Below, one piece after another: positions 56,403-64,000 of a DNA stretch of 64,000 nucleotides. The stretch's first letter is position 1. Each line of letters starts with the position of its first letter. The position numbers and the translations under genes are program-made. The notes below the pieces were generated by a model. The model was given only the letters and a program-made list of their open reading frames with translations, was not told the DNA's origin and ran no database searches. Origin of the DNA: Prevotellaceae bacterium UBA4332 (GTDB lineage Bacteria; Bacteroidota; Bacteroidia; Bacteroidales; Bacteroidaceae). The stretch spans positions 329,080 through 393,079 of the forward strand of contig DGTQ01000017.1 in the NCBI GenBank assembly GCA_002394365.1, given 5' to 3'.

Positions 56403-58232
56403 ATGAAGAAAAATCTATTATCTCTCTTGATGCTCTTGTTAGCTGGCATCATGACTGCACAGGCAGACGAGCAACAACTCGCCTTCCCTGGAGCAGATGG
56501 TTATGGCAAGTATGTAACTGGTGGCAGAGGTGGTGAAGTGTGCTACGTAACCAGACTCGACGACTGCACAGACAACCAACTCGTGGAGGGCACCCTGCGC
56601 TGGGCTATCCGCCATGATAACGGAGGTAAGCCACGTACTATTCTCTTCAAGGTGGGTGGCACCATACGCCTTACCTCTAAGCTGAAATTCCAATATGATG
56701 ATGTATCTATCCTCGGACAAACAGCTCCTGGTGGAGGTATATGCATTGCTGGATACGACATTTATTTGTGTAAAAGCAATATAGTTCTACGTTACATTCG
56801 CTTCCGTGCCGGCGAGATGGCAGCATCAAGCATCACTTCACTGGACATGGAGAACGCCAAGAACGTAATTATCGACCACTGCTCGCTCACATGGTCTATG
56901 GAAGAATGTCTTACCGCCTATGACACAGATTACACTACTGTACAGTGGTGTATTATTGGCGAAGGACTTTACAACAGCCTAAACCCTAAGGGAGTTCGCT
57001 CATACGCTACACAGTGGGGTGGCGAACATTCTACTATGCACCATTGCCTTATCACCAACTGCAACAATCGTACCGTACGCTTCAACGGCGTGCGTAACGA
57101 GGCAAACCTCAAGGATGGCAAGCATGACCACGATGCTCAGGTCATCTCAGAATATGCCAACAACGTCATCTTCAACTGGGGCAAGCCTAATTCTCCCTAT
57201 GGTGGCGAAGACAAGAAGAGCATCAATAATGATGCAGACGGCAATCACTTGGGATATGACCGCGTTTATATGATAAACAACTACTACAGACCAGGTCCTA
57301 CCACCAAGAGTCAGGTAAGCAGCACTCGCTACTTCGCGCAAGGTGACTATGATGGAACTGACGGCTACGGACAGTGGTATCTGAGCGGCAATAAGTTTGA
57401 ATTAGACAGCAAGTGGAAAGGCACTGGCACACAGTGGAGCAATGACAATCTTACACTTGTAAACAATGACAACCTCTACGGCTTTACCGATGCCAATGGT
57501 CAGCGAGCTTTCAACATGAATGGCTTAAGTGCGACCAAAGGACAGGAATTCTATGACAAATATATCCTGACATCTCTGCCAACAGAAGGACTCTCTGGAC
57601 TGGAGTATGAGACAGCTGATGAAGCTTTCGAGTCTGTCTTCAAGGGTGCTGGTGCAAGACTTCCTAAGCTTGATGCTGTTGACACACGCCTGCTCAAGGA
57701 GGCTCATGGCGACATAGACCCTAAGTATATAGGTGTAGCAAAAGCAAGATTCAAGGATGGCGGAACAGAGTCACCACGTGGCATAGGCATCATCAACAGT
57801 CCTAATGATATCTCTACAGAAGAGTATGACGGCAAATATATAACATTCGAGTTCTCATATAAACTTCCTTACGGCACAAAGGAGACTGTAAATGCAACAA
57901 ACATCTACCCTGACCTCAGTGGCACAAGCGATGTCGCTGATACCGACGGTGACGGTATGCCCGATGCTTACGAAGAAGCCAATCTCTTCAACAAGGATGA
58001 TGCAAGCGACGGCGCAACAATAGCCACTAACGGCTACTCTAACCTCGAGAACTTCCTCAATGCAGTGGTTGACGGCACAGTAAATCCTGACGGCACAACC
58101 GGAATCAACAGCGTTAACGCTAACGAGAACGCTAACGGGAACTCTCAAATCTCAAAAGTTATCGAAGGCAATCGCATCATCATCAAGAAGGGTAACAAGG
58201 TATATAACATTACTGGTCAGAGAGCTGAATAA
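56403..58232 (+). CDS. Secreted family 1 pectate lyase with calcium-loop tail
   Basis: 609 residues: signal peptide 1-21, PL1 beta-helix (FPGADGYGKYVTGGRGG; VIIDHCSLTWSMEECLTAYDT; CNNRTVRFNGVR with catalytic-type arginines; INNYYRPGP). A calcium-binding loop DTDGDGMPDAYEEANLFN lies near 520, and the tail (VIEGNRIIIKKGNKVYNITGQ) looks like the start of a Prevotella-type secretion signal that stops early. Architecture as in the protein at 27343. An AACGNN run encodes NSVNANENANGN in the linker before the tail. First gene of the pectin cluster; a hairpin follows it. Confidence 0.85.
   Translation: MKKNLLSLLMLLLAGIMTAQADEQQLAFPGADGYGKYVTGGRGGEVCYVTRLDDCTDNQLVEGTLRWAIRHDNGGKPRTILFKVGGTIRLTSKLKFQYDDVSILGQTAPGGGICIAGYDIYLCKSNIVLRYIRFRAGEMAASSITSLDMENAKNVIIDHCSLTWSMEECLTAYDTDYTTVQWCIIGEGLYNSLNPKGVRSYATQWGGEHSTMHHCLITNCNNRTVRFNGVRNEANLKDGKHDHDAQVISEYANNVIFNWGKPNSPYGGEDKKSINNDADGNHLGYDRVYMINNYYRPGPTTKSQVSSTRYFAQGDYDGTDGYGQWYLSGNKFELDSKWKGTGTQWSNDNLTLVNNDNLYGFTDANGQRAFNMNGLSATKGQEFYDKYILTSLPTEGLSGLEYETADEAFESVFKGAGARLPKLDAVDTRLLKEAHGDIDPKYIGVAKARFKDGGTESPRGIGIINSPNDISTEEYDGKYITFEFSYKLPYGTKETVNATNIYPDLSGTSDVADTDGDGMPDAYEEANLFNKDDASDGATIATNGYSNLENFLNAVVDGTVNPDGTTGINSVNANENANGNSQISKVIEGNRIIIKKGNKVYNITGQRAE
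58107..58142 (+). repeat. AACGNN hexamer run in the pectate lyase gene
   Basis: AACAGC, GTTAACGCT, AACGAG, AACGCT, AACGGG, same orientation as in topA, encoding Asn-x in a linker. Confidence 0.8.
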
Positions 58233-58255
58233 GTCCACGCAATAATGACATAAAC

Positions 58256-58289
58256 AGGAGGTGCATCTCTCCTTATGGGTGCACCTCCT
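58256..58289 (+). terminator. Hairpin after the first pectate lyase gene
   Basis: AGGAGGTGCA (58256-58265) pairs perfectly with TGCACCTCCT (58280-58289) over a 14-base loop. The T-run is distant (58308), so termination may be partial. Confidence 0.6.
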
Positions 58290-58356
58290 TACACCATAAC
58301 TACTCTATTTTTTACTTCAAAATAACAACACTCTAACAAAAACAATTACAATCACA

Positions 58357-60204
58357 ATGAAACATTATGCACACAAGCTAAGCATTCTTAGCTTTATCTT
58401 TACCTGCATTTTTTCCACATTCGCCTCTCCCAAGGCGATGGCAGCAGTAACTATCCAGGCAGCTGAGGGTTGGCTCGAGACAGCATGGGTAGAATGGACA
58501 AACATGAGCAGTGCTCAGGCTTACAACGTTTATGTAAGCCCTGCAGGACAAAACTCATGGACAAAACTCGACAAAGAACTGGTACGCAACTATGGTTCAT
58601 ACGGACGTGCTGACGCCGTAGGACTAAAGGCTGGCAACTACCAGCTGAAGGTCGTGCCTATTGACAGCAAGGGTAACGAAATCTCTGGCGAGGCTACCAC
58701 AACATCGAGCCTCGACGTGCGTGCCCACAACCGTCAGGGTTACGCACACCACAAGCGTCCAAACAGCGGATGGCTGGAAGGCGTCGGTGCTTACAAGAAC
58801 GACGGCACGCTGAAGGATGATGCCATAGTGCTCTATATCACAAAAGACAACGCAAAGAACATAAAGGTAAACTGGACACGCTATGAGGGAAAAGACCCAG
58901 TTGAGTGGACTGGTTTCCAAACTATCCTTGACGGCTATCGTAAATGCGTATATGGTGGTGGACTGAAAAAACCTCTCTGCATACGTATCATAGGAACCGT
59001 CAGCTTTAGCGACCTCGACGACAGCATGTCATCCCAAGGTCTTGCAGTAAAGGGACAGGAAGTTAACGCTGAATTGCCTATAACCATAGAAGGCATAGGC
59101 AAGGATGCCACTATCTACAAATTCGGTATGCAGATAAGCAACTGCCAGGGTGTAGAAATACGCAACCTCGGCATCTTGCTCTGCAAGGATGACGGCATAG
59201 AGATTTCTTCGGACAACTCTCACGTGTGGGTACATAATCTGGATATCTTCTATGGCCAGACAGGTGGCGAGGCTGACAAGGTTAAGGGTGATGGCGCGAT
59301 AGACACCAAGCGTTCACGTTTCTGCACTATTTCTGCCAATCACTATTGGGATTGCGGAAAGTGCTGTCTTATCGACGCGAGCAAGACAAAGGAGGAAAAT
59401 CATGCCGACTACCTCTCTTACTACGAAAACTGGTTTGACCATGCCGACCAGCGTCTTCCACGTTGCAGGCACGGACAGTCTTTCCATGTATATAACAACT
59501 ACTACGACGGCAACGGTCTTTATGGCATAGGTTTAGCTTCTGCCTCATGTGTCTTTGCAGAGAACAACTGGTTCCGCAACTGTCGCTACCCTATCGTATC
59601 TTCTGCGCAAGGCTCCGACCTGTGGCATGTTGCTGAGCTCAAAAAGGCTGGCACAAAGTCAAAAGGCGTGATGTCTGGAGAGGCTGGTGGCGTATGTAAG
59701 GCTTACAACAACCACATCGAGGGCGCTGTTTCTTACTTCAACCAGAGCACAGCAACAACATACGGCATTGACGCATACGAGGTAAGCACACGCGAAGAGA
59801 AAGTTCCTGCCACTGTCAAGGCTACAAACGGTGGTTCTTCATACAGCAATTTCGATACAGAAGGCGATTTCTATGACTGTACTCCACTTGCCACAGAGGA
59901 TGTTGTATCTCATGTAACAGGACAGTATGGTGCTGGACGTTGCCAAAGGGGTGACTTCACATGGGAATTTGACAATGCTACTGAGGATGCCAACAAAGAA
60001 CTCATTCCTGAGCTCAAAAGTGCACTTGAGTCTTACAAGTCAACCCTCGTAGGTTTCTATTCTTACCCAACAGCCATTGGTTCTATTGCAGAAAATGCCG
60101 ATTTCAACGGTAATTTCTCCACTGTAAAAGTGATAGAAAACAACCGTTTGACAATAAAGAAAGGTGGAAAATCCTTTAATTATGCTGGTCAATTGACTAA
60201 GTAA
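58357..60204 (+). CDS. Secreted pectate lyase with N-terminal fibronectin-like domain
   Basis: 615 residues. Signal peptide 1-29. Residues 30-125 form a beta-sandwich (WLETAWVEWTNMSSAQAYNVYVS, GLKAGNYQLKVVPID) of fibronectin-3 type. The PL1 beta-helix follows: YLSYYENWFDHADQRLPRCRHG carries the W-x-D-H-like motif and the R-x-P-R-x-R catalytic segment, then QSFHVYNNYYDG. The tail (VIENNRLTIKKGGKSFNYAGQ) resembles that of the protein at 56403. Same strand as the neighbouring lyases, with a strong terminator after it. Confidence 0.85.
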   Translation: MKHYAHKLSILSFIFTCIFSTFASPKAMAAVTIQAAEGWLETAWVEWTNMSSAQAYNVYVSPAGQNSWTKLDKELVRNYGSYGRADAVGLKAGNYQLKVVPIDSKGNEISGEATTTSSLDVRAHNRQGYAHHKRPNSGWLEGVGAYKNDGTLKDDAIVLYITKDNAKNIKVNWTRYEGKDPVEWTGFQTILDGYRKCVYGGGLKKPLCIRIIGTVSFSDLDDSMSSQGLAVKGQEVNAELPITIEGIGKDATIYKFGMQISNCQGVEIRNLGILLCKDDGIEISSDNSHVWVHNLDIFYGQTGGEADKVKGDGAIDTKRSRFCTISANHYWDCGKCCLIDASKTKEENHADYLSYYENWFDHADQRLPRCRHGQSFHVYNNYYDGNGLYGIGLASASCVFAENNWFRNCRYPIVSSAQGSDLWHVAELKKAGTKSKGVMSGEAGGVCKAYNNHIEGAVSYFNQSTATTYGIDAYEVSTREEKVPATVKATNGGSSYSNFDTEGDFYDCTPLATEDVVSHVTGQYGAGRCQRGDFTWEFDNATEDANKELIPELKSALESYKSTLVGFYSYPTAIGSIAENADFNGNFSTVKVIENNRLTIKKGGKSFNYAGQLTK

Positions 60205-60228
60205 CAGCTTTTTGGCATTTTTACACAA

Positions 60229-60266
60229 AAAAACAGGGTGTATGACGTAAAATACACCCTGTTTTT
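60229..60266 (+). terminator. Strong terminator after the second pectate lyase gene
   Basis: AAAAACAGGGTGTAT (60229-60243) pairs with ATACACCCTGTTTTT (60252-60266), 15 bp, 8-base loop; bidirectional by symmetry. Confidence 0.85.
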
Positions 60267-60315
60267 GCGTTTTTCAAACTTTTTTTACCCCATATGCGCA
60301 TTTTTTTACCATTTT

Positions 60316-60349
60316 TTTGTGTACGTTTACAAAAAAAATATTAACTTTG
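60316..60349 (+). promoter_or_regulatory. Promoter for the downstream pectate lyase operon
   Basis: TTTG at 60316-60319 and TAACTTTG at 60342-60349, spacer 22 bases, slightly long. The leader is about 65 bases to the ATG at 60421. Confidence 0.6.
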
Positions 60350-60420
60350 CAACCGATATCGAATATGGAAGCATGACTCTAACTATAATTACAACCAAAA
60401 AAAAACTAACTAGAACTATA

Positions 60421-61707
60421 ATGAAGAAGATTTTATTTACAATTATTACTACTATTTTGTGCACGAGCAACGCTAATGCACAACTATCACCTTTCGATGA
60501 GAACGCTCCCGTAGGCTGGGCTTCCATCGGCATGGAGTGTACAGGAAGCAACAACCAGAACCCTGTGACTGTATCTACGGAAGAGGAACTACGTGCTGCA
60601 CTACAGGCATGTAAGGGTGGCAAAGCATCTAAGACTATATATATAAGTGGAAACATCGAGGTAAAGGAGAAACTGCGTTATGACGGCGTAAAGAATTGCA
60701 CCATCTATGGTCTGCCTGGTTCTTCTCTATATAACCGCTATCATAACGACAATGCCGACAACGCTGGCTTCTTCTTCTGCCAGAAATGGGAAAACTGCAT
60801 TTTCCGCAACCTCACCCTCTTGGGAGCAGGTGCATACGACATATCTGCAACAGACAACATGGCATTCGTTACGTCAAAAAACATCTGGGTTGACCACTGC
60901 GACATACAAGATGGTGTAGATGGTAACCTCGACGCAAAGGACGATGCCGACAACCTCACTATTTCGTGGTGTAAGTTTGCATACTATATAGCACCTTGGC
61001 CTAACTCCGAGAGTGCAGACCACAGATGTTCATCCATGTGGGGCTCAAGCAACAGCCGCGACGAAGAGGGCAAACTTAACTCTACATTCGTAAACTGCTG
61101 GTGGCATCATGGCTGCGGACAGCGTTGCCCTCGCATACGATGGGGAAGCGTACACATTGCCAACTGTCTGTGGGAGAACGGCACTGAGGATGACCCTGCA
61201 CAGTATTGCATAGGTGTAGGTCATGGCAGCGACATGTACATAGAGAATGGCGACTTCAGAGGCACTGTAACGTCAGGTCCTCACCTCAAGGAATATCTTA
61301 CAGAAAAGAAGGTGTTCAACTTCACCGTAACAGGTTGTCTGGGAGAGACTAACCGTCAGGAAATGGGACCAGGATGTACTGTTGCTTACTACAATCCTTA
61401 CAACGACCCTAATTACAAATGCCGTGTTTATGACGCAAGTCTTGTAAAAGAAATTCTCACAAACCCTGAAAATGGTGCTGGTGCCACACTTGACGAGGAC
61501 CTCCTCACCACCCGTGGCAATCTTAACTATGGAAACTATACCCCTTCAGCTATCAAAGGAGTTTCGGATAATGGAGAGGCTCAGGTTGTGGGCATACGCT
61601 ACTACAGCATAAACGGTGCACTGCTCGATGCACCACAGGAGGGAGTTAACATCATCGAGTTCCAAATGAGCGACGGTACTAAAGTGGTAAATAAGATTAA
61701 CAAATGA
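60421..61707 (+). CDS. Secreted family 1 pectate lyase with sorting-type tail
   Basis: 428 residues, signal peptide MKKILFTIITTILCTSNANA. The compact PL1 helix has NIWVDHCDIQDGVDGNLDAKDDADNLTISWC (calcium and substrate residues) and CGQRCPRIRWGSVHIANC (catalytic arginines). The C-terminal 50 residues (GIRYYSINGALLDAPQEGVNIIEFQMSDGTKVVNKINK) are the Prevotella-type tail likely used for type IX export. The frame is open upstream to 60238 but the promoter lies there, so ATG 60421 is chosen. Its stop overlaps the next start (ATGA). Confidence 0.88.
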   Translation: MKKILFTIITTILCTSNANAQLSPFDENAPVGWASIGMECTGSNNQNPVTVSTEEELRAALQACKGGKASKTIYISGNIEVKEKLRYDGVKNCTIYGLPGSSLYNRYHNDNADNAGFFFCQKWENCIFRNLTLLGAGAYDISATDNMAFVTSKNIWVDHCDIQDGVDGNLDAKDDADNLTISWCKFAYYIAPWPNSESADHRCSSMWGSSNSRDEEGKLNSTFVNCWWHHGCGQRCPRIRWGSVHIANCLWENGTEDDPAQYCIGVGHGSDMYIENGDFRGTVTSGPHLKEYLTEKKVFNFTVTGCLGETNRQEMGPGCTVAYYNPYNDPNYKCRVYDASLVKEILTNPENGAGATLDEDLLTTRGNLNYGNYTPSAIKGVSDNGEAQVVGIRYYSINGALLDAPQEGVNIIEFQMSDGTKVVNKINK

Positions 61708-63032
61708 CACGTACATTATATATAATAATAGCAACATTCATACTATCGTTTGCACAGACAGCAAAAGCTCAGCTGTCTCAGTATGATGCCAACAAGCCGA
61801 TAGGCTGGTGCACTCTCGGCAATGGAATAACAGGCGACGAGACCAATACCGTATATCACGTCACCACCTACGACGAGATGAAGACAGCCTTCAAGAAAAT
61901 CAATGGCACAATAGAGAACCGCACCATATACTTTGATGCCGACATCTATGTACCCGAGAAGTTTTTCGTCGGAGGGGCAAAGAACCTTACTCTGTATGGC
62001 AAGCCCGGCACCAAGCTTTACAACAATATCCATTCTGCAGTGCAGGATGAGTCTGGCATCTTCTACTTCAAGGAGTGCGAGAATATCATCATACGCAACA
62101 TCGTGATGGAGTGTGCAGGTGCTTTCGACAACAGTTCGGCTGACAATATGCAGCTGGTAACCTGCAAGAACATATGGGTGGACCACTGCGACTTCCTTGA
62201 TGGCGTTGACGGCTGTCTTGACATCAAGACCGGTTCAGACAACATAAGCATTACATGGTGTCGTTTCCGCTATCTCCTACCCTTCTGGCCTGACGGCAAG
62301 GGAGGAGCCAACGACCATCGTTTCCCACTGCTCATAGGTTCTGGCGACAAGAATACAGAGGACATAGGTCATCTCAACACCACCATAGCCTACTGCTGGT
62401 TTGATGAGGGTTGCATGGAGCGCACACCTCGTGTCAGGAAGGGCAATATTCACGTTGTAAACTGCGACTACACCAACGTGGGTGCGCACTATCTCGTAGG
62501 CCCTGGCTACCTTGCCAACATCTACGAAGAGAAATGCGACATGACTGCAATAGACCTTAACCTGCCAAACAACAGCGAATTTACGAAAAACACCCAAGAC
62601 GGCTCCAAAACTCTTGAGTGGAAGAATTACGCTACGGAGAAGAACTACAAGGACTTCAACCTGACCATCACCGACGTGCTTGGAGGGCAGGAGGTAAAAC
62701 AGCGCTCTGGCAACAAGGAGTACTATAACCCCTATACAGATGGCAGCGCAGCTGGCGTAACACCATATGACAAGACACTCGTTAAGGCATTTGTAGAAGA
62801 CGAGGAAACAGGCGCAGGAGCCACACTCGACTATGACCTGCTCGCCACCCGAGGCAACAACAACCAGGTTACGGGCATCAGCAGAGTAGCAGACAAAGCC
62901 GAAACTGAGATTATTAGTACACGCTATTTCACCCTTGGAGGTTCACAGATAGCAGCGCCGCAGAAGGGAGCCAACATTGTGGAACACCAGATGAGCGACG
63001 GTACTGTACACACACAGAAAATTATAAAATAA
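61704..63032 (+). CDS. Secreted family 1 pectate lyase, paralogue of its neighbour
   Basis: 442 residues, coupled to the previous gene by a 4-base ATGA overlap. Signal peptide 1-22. NIWVDHCDFLDGVDGCLDIKTGSDNISITWC and GCMERTPRVRKGNIHVVNC match the upstream paralogue motif by motif, and both start OLSQYDANKPIGW-like after the signal (QLSQYDANKPIGW). The tail STRYFTLGGSQIAAPQKGANIVEHQMSDGTVHTQ is the same sorting-type domain. Tandem duplication followed by divergence is the simplest origin. The PL9 gene begins 19 bases later. Confidence 0.88.
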   Translation: MTRTLYIIIATFILSFAQTAKAQLSQYDANKPIGWCTLGNGITGDETNTVYHVTTYDEMKTAFKKINGTIENRTIYFDADIYVPEKFFVGGAKNLTLYGKPGTKLYNNIHSAVQDESGIFYFKECENIIIRNIVMECAGAFDNSSADNMQLVTCKNIWVDHCDFLDGVDGCLDIKTGSDNISITWCRFRYLLPFWPDGKGGANDHRFPLLIGSGDKNTEDIGHLNTTIAYCWFDEGCMERTPRVRKGNIHVVNCDYTNVGAHYLVGPGYLANIYEEKCDMTAIDLNLPNNSEFTKNTQDGSKTLEWKNYATEKNYKDFNLTITDVLGGQEVKQRSGNKEYYNPYTDGSAAGVTPYDKTLVKAFVEDEETGAGATLDYDLLATRGNNNQVTGISRVADKAETEIISTRYFTLGGSQIAAPQKGANIVEHQMSDGTVHTQKIIK

Positions 63033-63051
63033 CAACTAACTAATAACAATT

Positions 63052-64000
63052 ATGAGACTACATTCTTTACACAAATCGCTGGCAGCATCGTTCATGATGC
63101 TCTTTGCTGCTGGCACAGCTATGGCTACCGACATTCACGTAGCCACTACAGGTAGCGACACTAATGATGGTACAGAGGCAGCTCCTCTTGCTACCATCCA
63201 CAAGGCTATGGAACTGGTAAAGGCAGGTGACCGCATCCTCGTTCATGAGGGTACCTACACTATCTCTGAGCGTATCAAGATTCCAGAGTTGCCAACCAAT
63301 GCTGACAAGCGTTGCGAACTGCGTGCTTGGCCAGAGAGTGCAGTAGGCAAGGTAATCATCGACGGTTCTGCCATGAACCACACTACCCAGAATGAGTTTA
63401 AGATGGGACGTTGTATCTACGTCAACCACCTCGCTAACTACTGGACCTTCTACGGACTGGTGCTCCAGAATGCAGAAGATAACGGTATGAAGGTGGAGGG
63501 TTCTTACAACATCATCGAGCGTTGTACCTTCCGTTGGAACAACGATACTGGTCTGCAGATTGGTATGTTCAAGGACTTCACCATTGAGGAGACAAAGTCA
63601 TTCCCTATCAGCGGTCAGCCACAGTTCAACCCTGGCTACACATATTGCCGCTACAATAAGGTAATCAACTGTGACTCATACGAGAATGCTGACGCAAGAA
63701 CATATAACGGTTCTGACGACTACGGCGATGCTGACGGTTTCGCATGTAAGTTGTTCCCTGGACCTGGCACAGAGTTCCACGGATGTCGTGCATGGACAAA
63801 CTCTGATGACAACTGGGACCTCTACATGGTTTATCACCCAGTAGTAATCGACTCTTGTTGGGCATACAACGCAGGTCGTACTAAGGATGGTAGAGACGTA
63901 GGTAACGGTAACGGCTTCAAGCTCGGTGGCGGTGGTACCTCTGGCGGTGCAGCTTTCGCTCAGTCAACTGGTGCTCACGTTGTTACCAACTGTGTTGCTT
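63052..64000 (+). CDS. PL9-type pectate lyase, 3' end beyond the window
   Basis: Open from ATG 63052 to the window edge (316 codons). Signal peptide MRLHSLHKSLAASFMMLFAAGTAMA. The beta-helix starts HVATTGSDTNDGTEAAPLATIHKAM, then VHEGTY. The segment GDADGFACKLFPGPGTEFHGCRAWTNSDDNWDLY and GNGNGFKLGGGG are the hallmark of PL9 lyases (PelL/Pel9A), with the calcium-binding aspartates. It would cut polygalacturonate and complements the PL1 enzymes upstream. Incomplete only because the window ends. Confidence 0.85.
   Translation, partial: MRLHSLHKSLAASFMMLFAAGTAMATDIHVATTGSDTNDGTEAAPLATIHKAMELVKAGDRILVHEGTYTISERIKIPELPTNADKRCELRAWPESAVGKVIIDGSAMNHTTQNEFKMGRCIYVNHLANYWTFYGLVLQNAEDNGMKVEGSYNIIERCTFRWNNDTGLQIGMFKDFTIEETKSFPISGQPQFNPGYTYCRYNKVINCDSYENADARTYNGSDDYGDADGFACKLFPGPGTEFHGCRAWTNSDDNWDLYMVYHPVVIDSCWAYNAGRTKDGRDVGNGNGFKLGGGGTSGGAAFAQSTGAHVVTNCVA

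Overview
The window looks like chromosomal DNA of a Bacteroidota bacterium, most likely a Prevotella-type member of the Prevotellaceae. The evidence is promoters of the TTTG-N19-TAnnTTTG class, almost no Shine-Dalgarno sequences, a fimbrillin-type lipoprotein, C-terminal tails like Prevotella secretion signals, SpeA and SufBCDS of Bacteroidales type, and a set of secreted pectate lyases. The species cannot be settled from the sequence alone.

Layout. 1-6.7 kb: topA-aroK-speA, then sufS and a SpoU-type RNA methyltransferase. 6.7-10.8 kb, minus strand: a lipoprotein gene heading sufB-sufC-sufD, convergent with sufS. 11-14 kb: dusB, argB, an ECF sigma factor and a likely anti-sigma partner, then 0.9 kb of repeat-rich non-coding DNA. 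14.8-24.8 kb: a fimbrillin-like lipoprotein and a 2,987-residue secreted protein built of about eight repeats. 24.9-31.2 kb: pnp, a family 1 pectate lyase and an unassigned glycosidase-like protein. 31.3-35.9 kb: rimP-nusA-infB. 36-40.3 kb: hsp20, a Na/Pi cotransporter, YbjQ with an MFS pseudogene in front, a PPC-domain protein and tRNA-Asn. 40.5-50.2 kb: S41 protease, RNase R, a DEAD-box helicase, a DUF4253 protein, a WbqC-like protein and a NagZ-M15 peptidase fusion. 50.2-51.75 kb has no credible gene and is packed with inverted repeats. 51.8-56.1 kb: CPBP protease, a HAD-RibF fusion, a thioredoxin-fold lipoprotein and a DUF4294 protein. 56.4-64 kb: four PL1 pectate lyases and the start of a PL9 pectate lyase, a pectin-degradation cluster cut by the window edge.

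How genes work together. The pectate lyases (five complete or partial here plus one at 27 kb) would attack homogalacturonan outside the cell. rimP-nusA-infB, pnp, RNase R and the DEAD-box helicase are RNA and translation housekeeping. SufBCDS builds Fe-S clusters. The fimbrillin-like lipoprotein and the giant repeat protein look like a surface pair.

The most unusual aspect is the density of small repeats and how they contact genes. There are (1) period-7 arrays, and looser 9-12 bp arrays, directly at start codons; (2) AACGNN hexamer runs inside four reading frames, once in the opposite orientation; (3) 21-bp-period palindromic arrays at four intergenic sites; (4) a 148-bp element with 29-bp terminal inverted repeats inside the WbqC-like gene; (5) two hairpin elements with compensatory changes; and (6) a perfect 44-bp AT palindrome. 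These suggest a shared, possibly undescribed, repeat ecology. All family names are from recognisable motifs only; no database search was possible.
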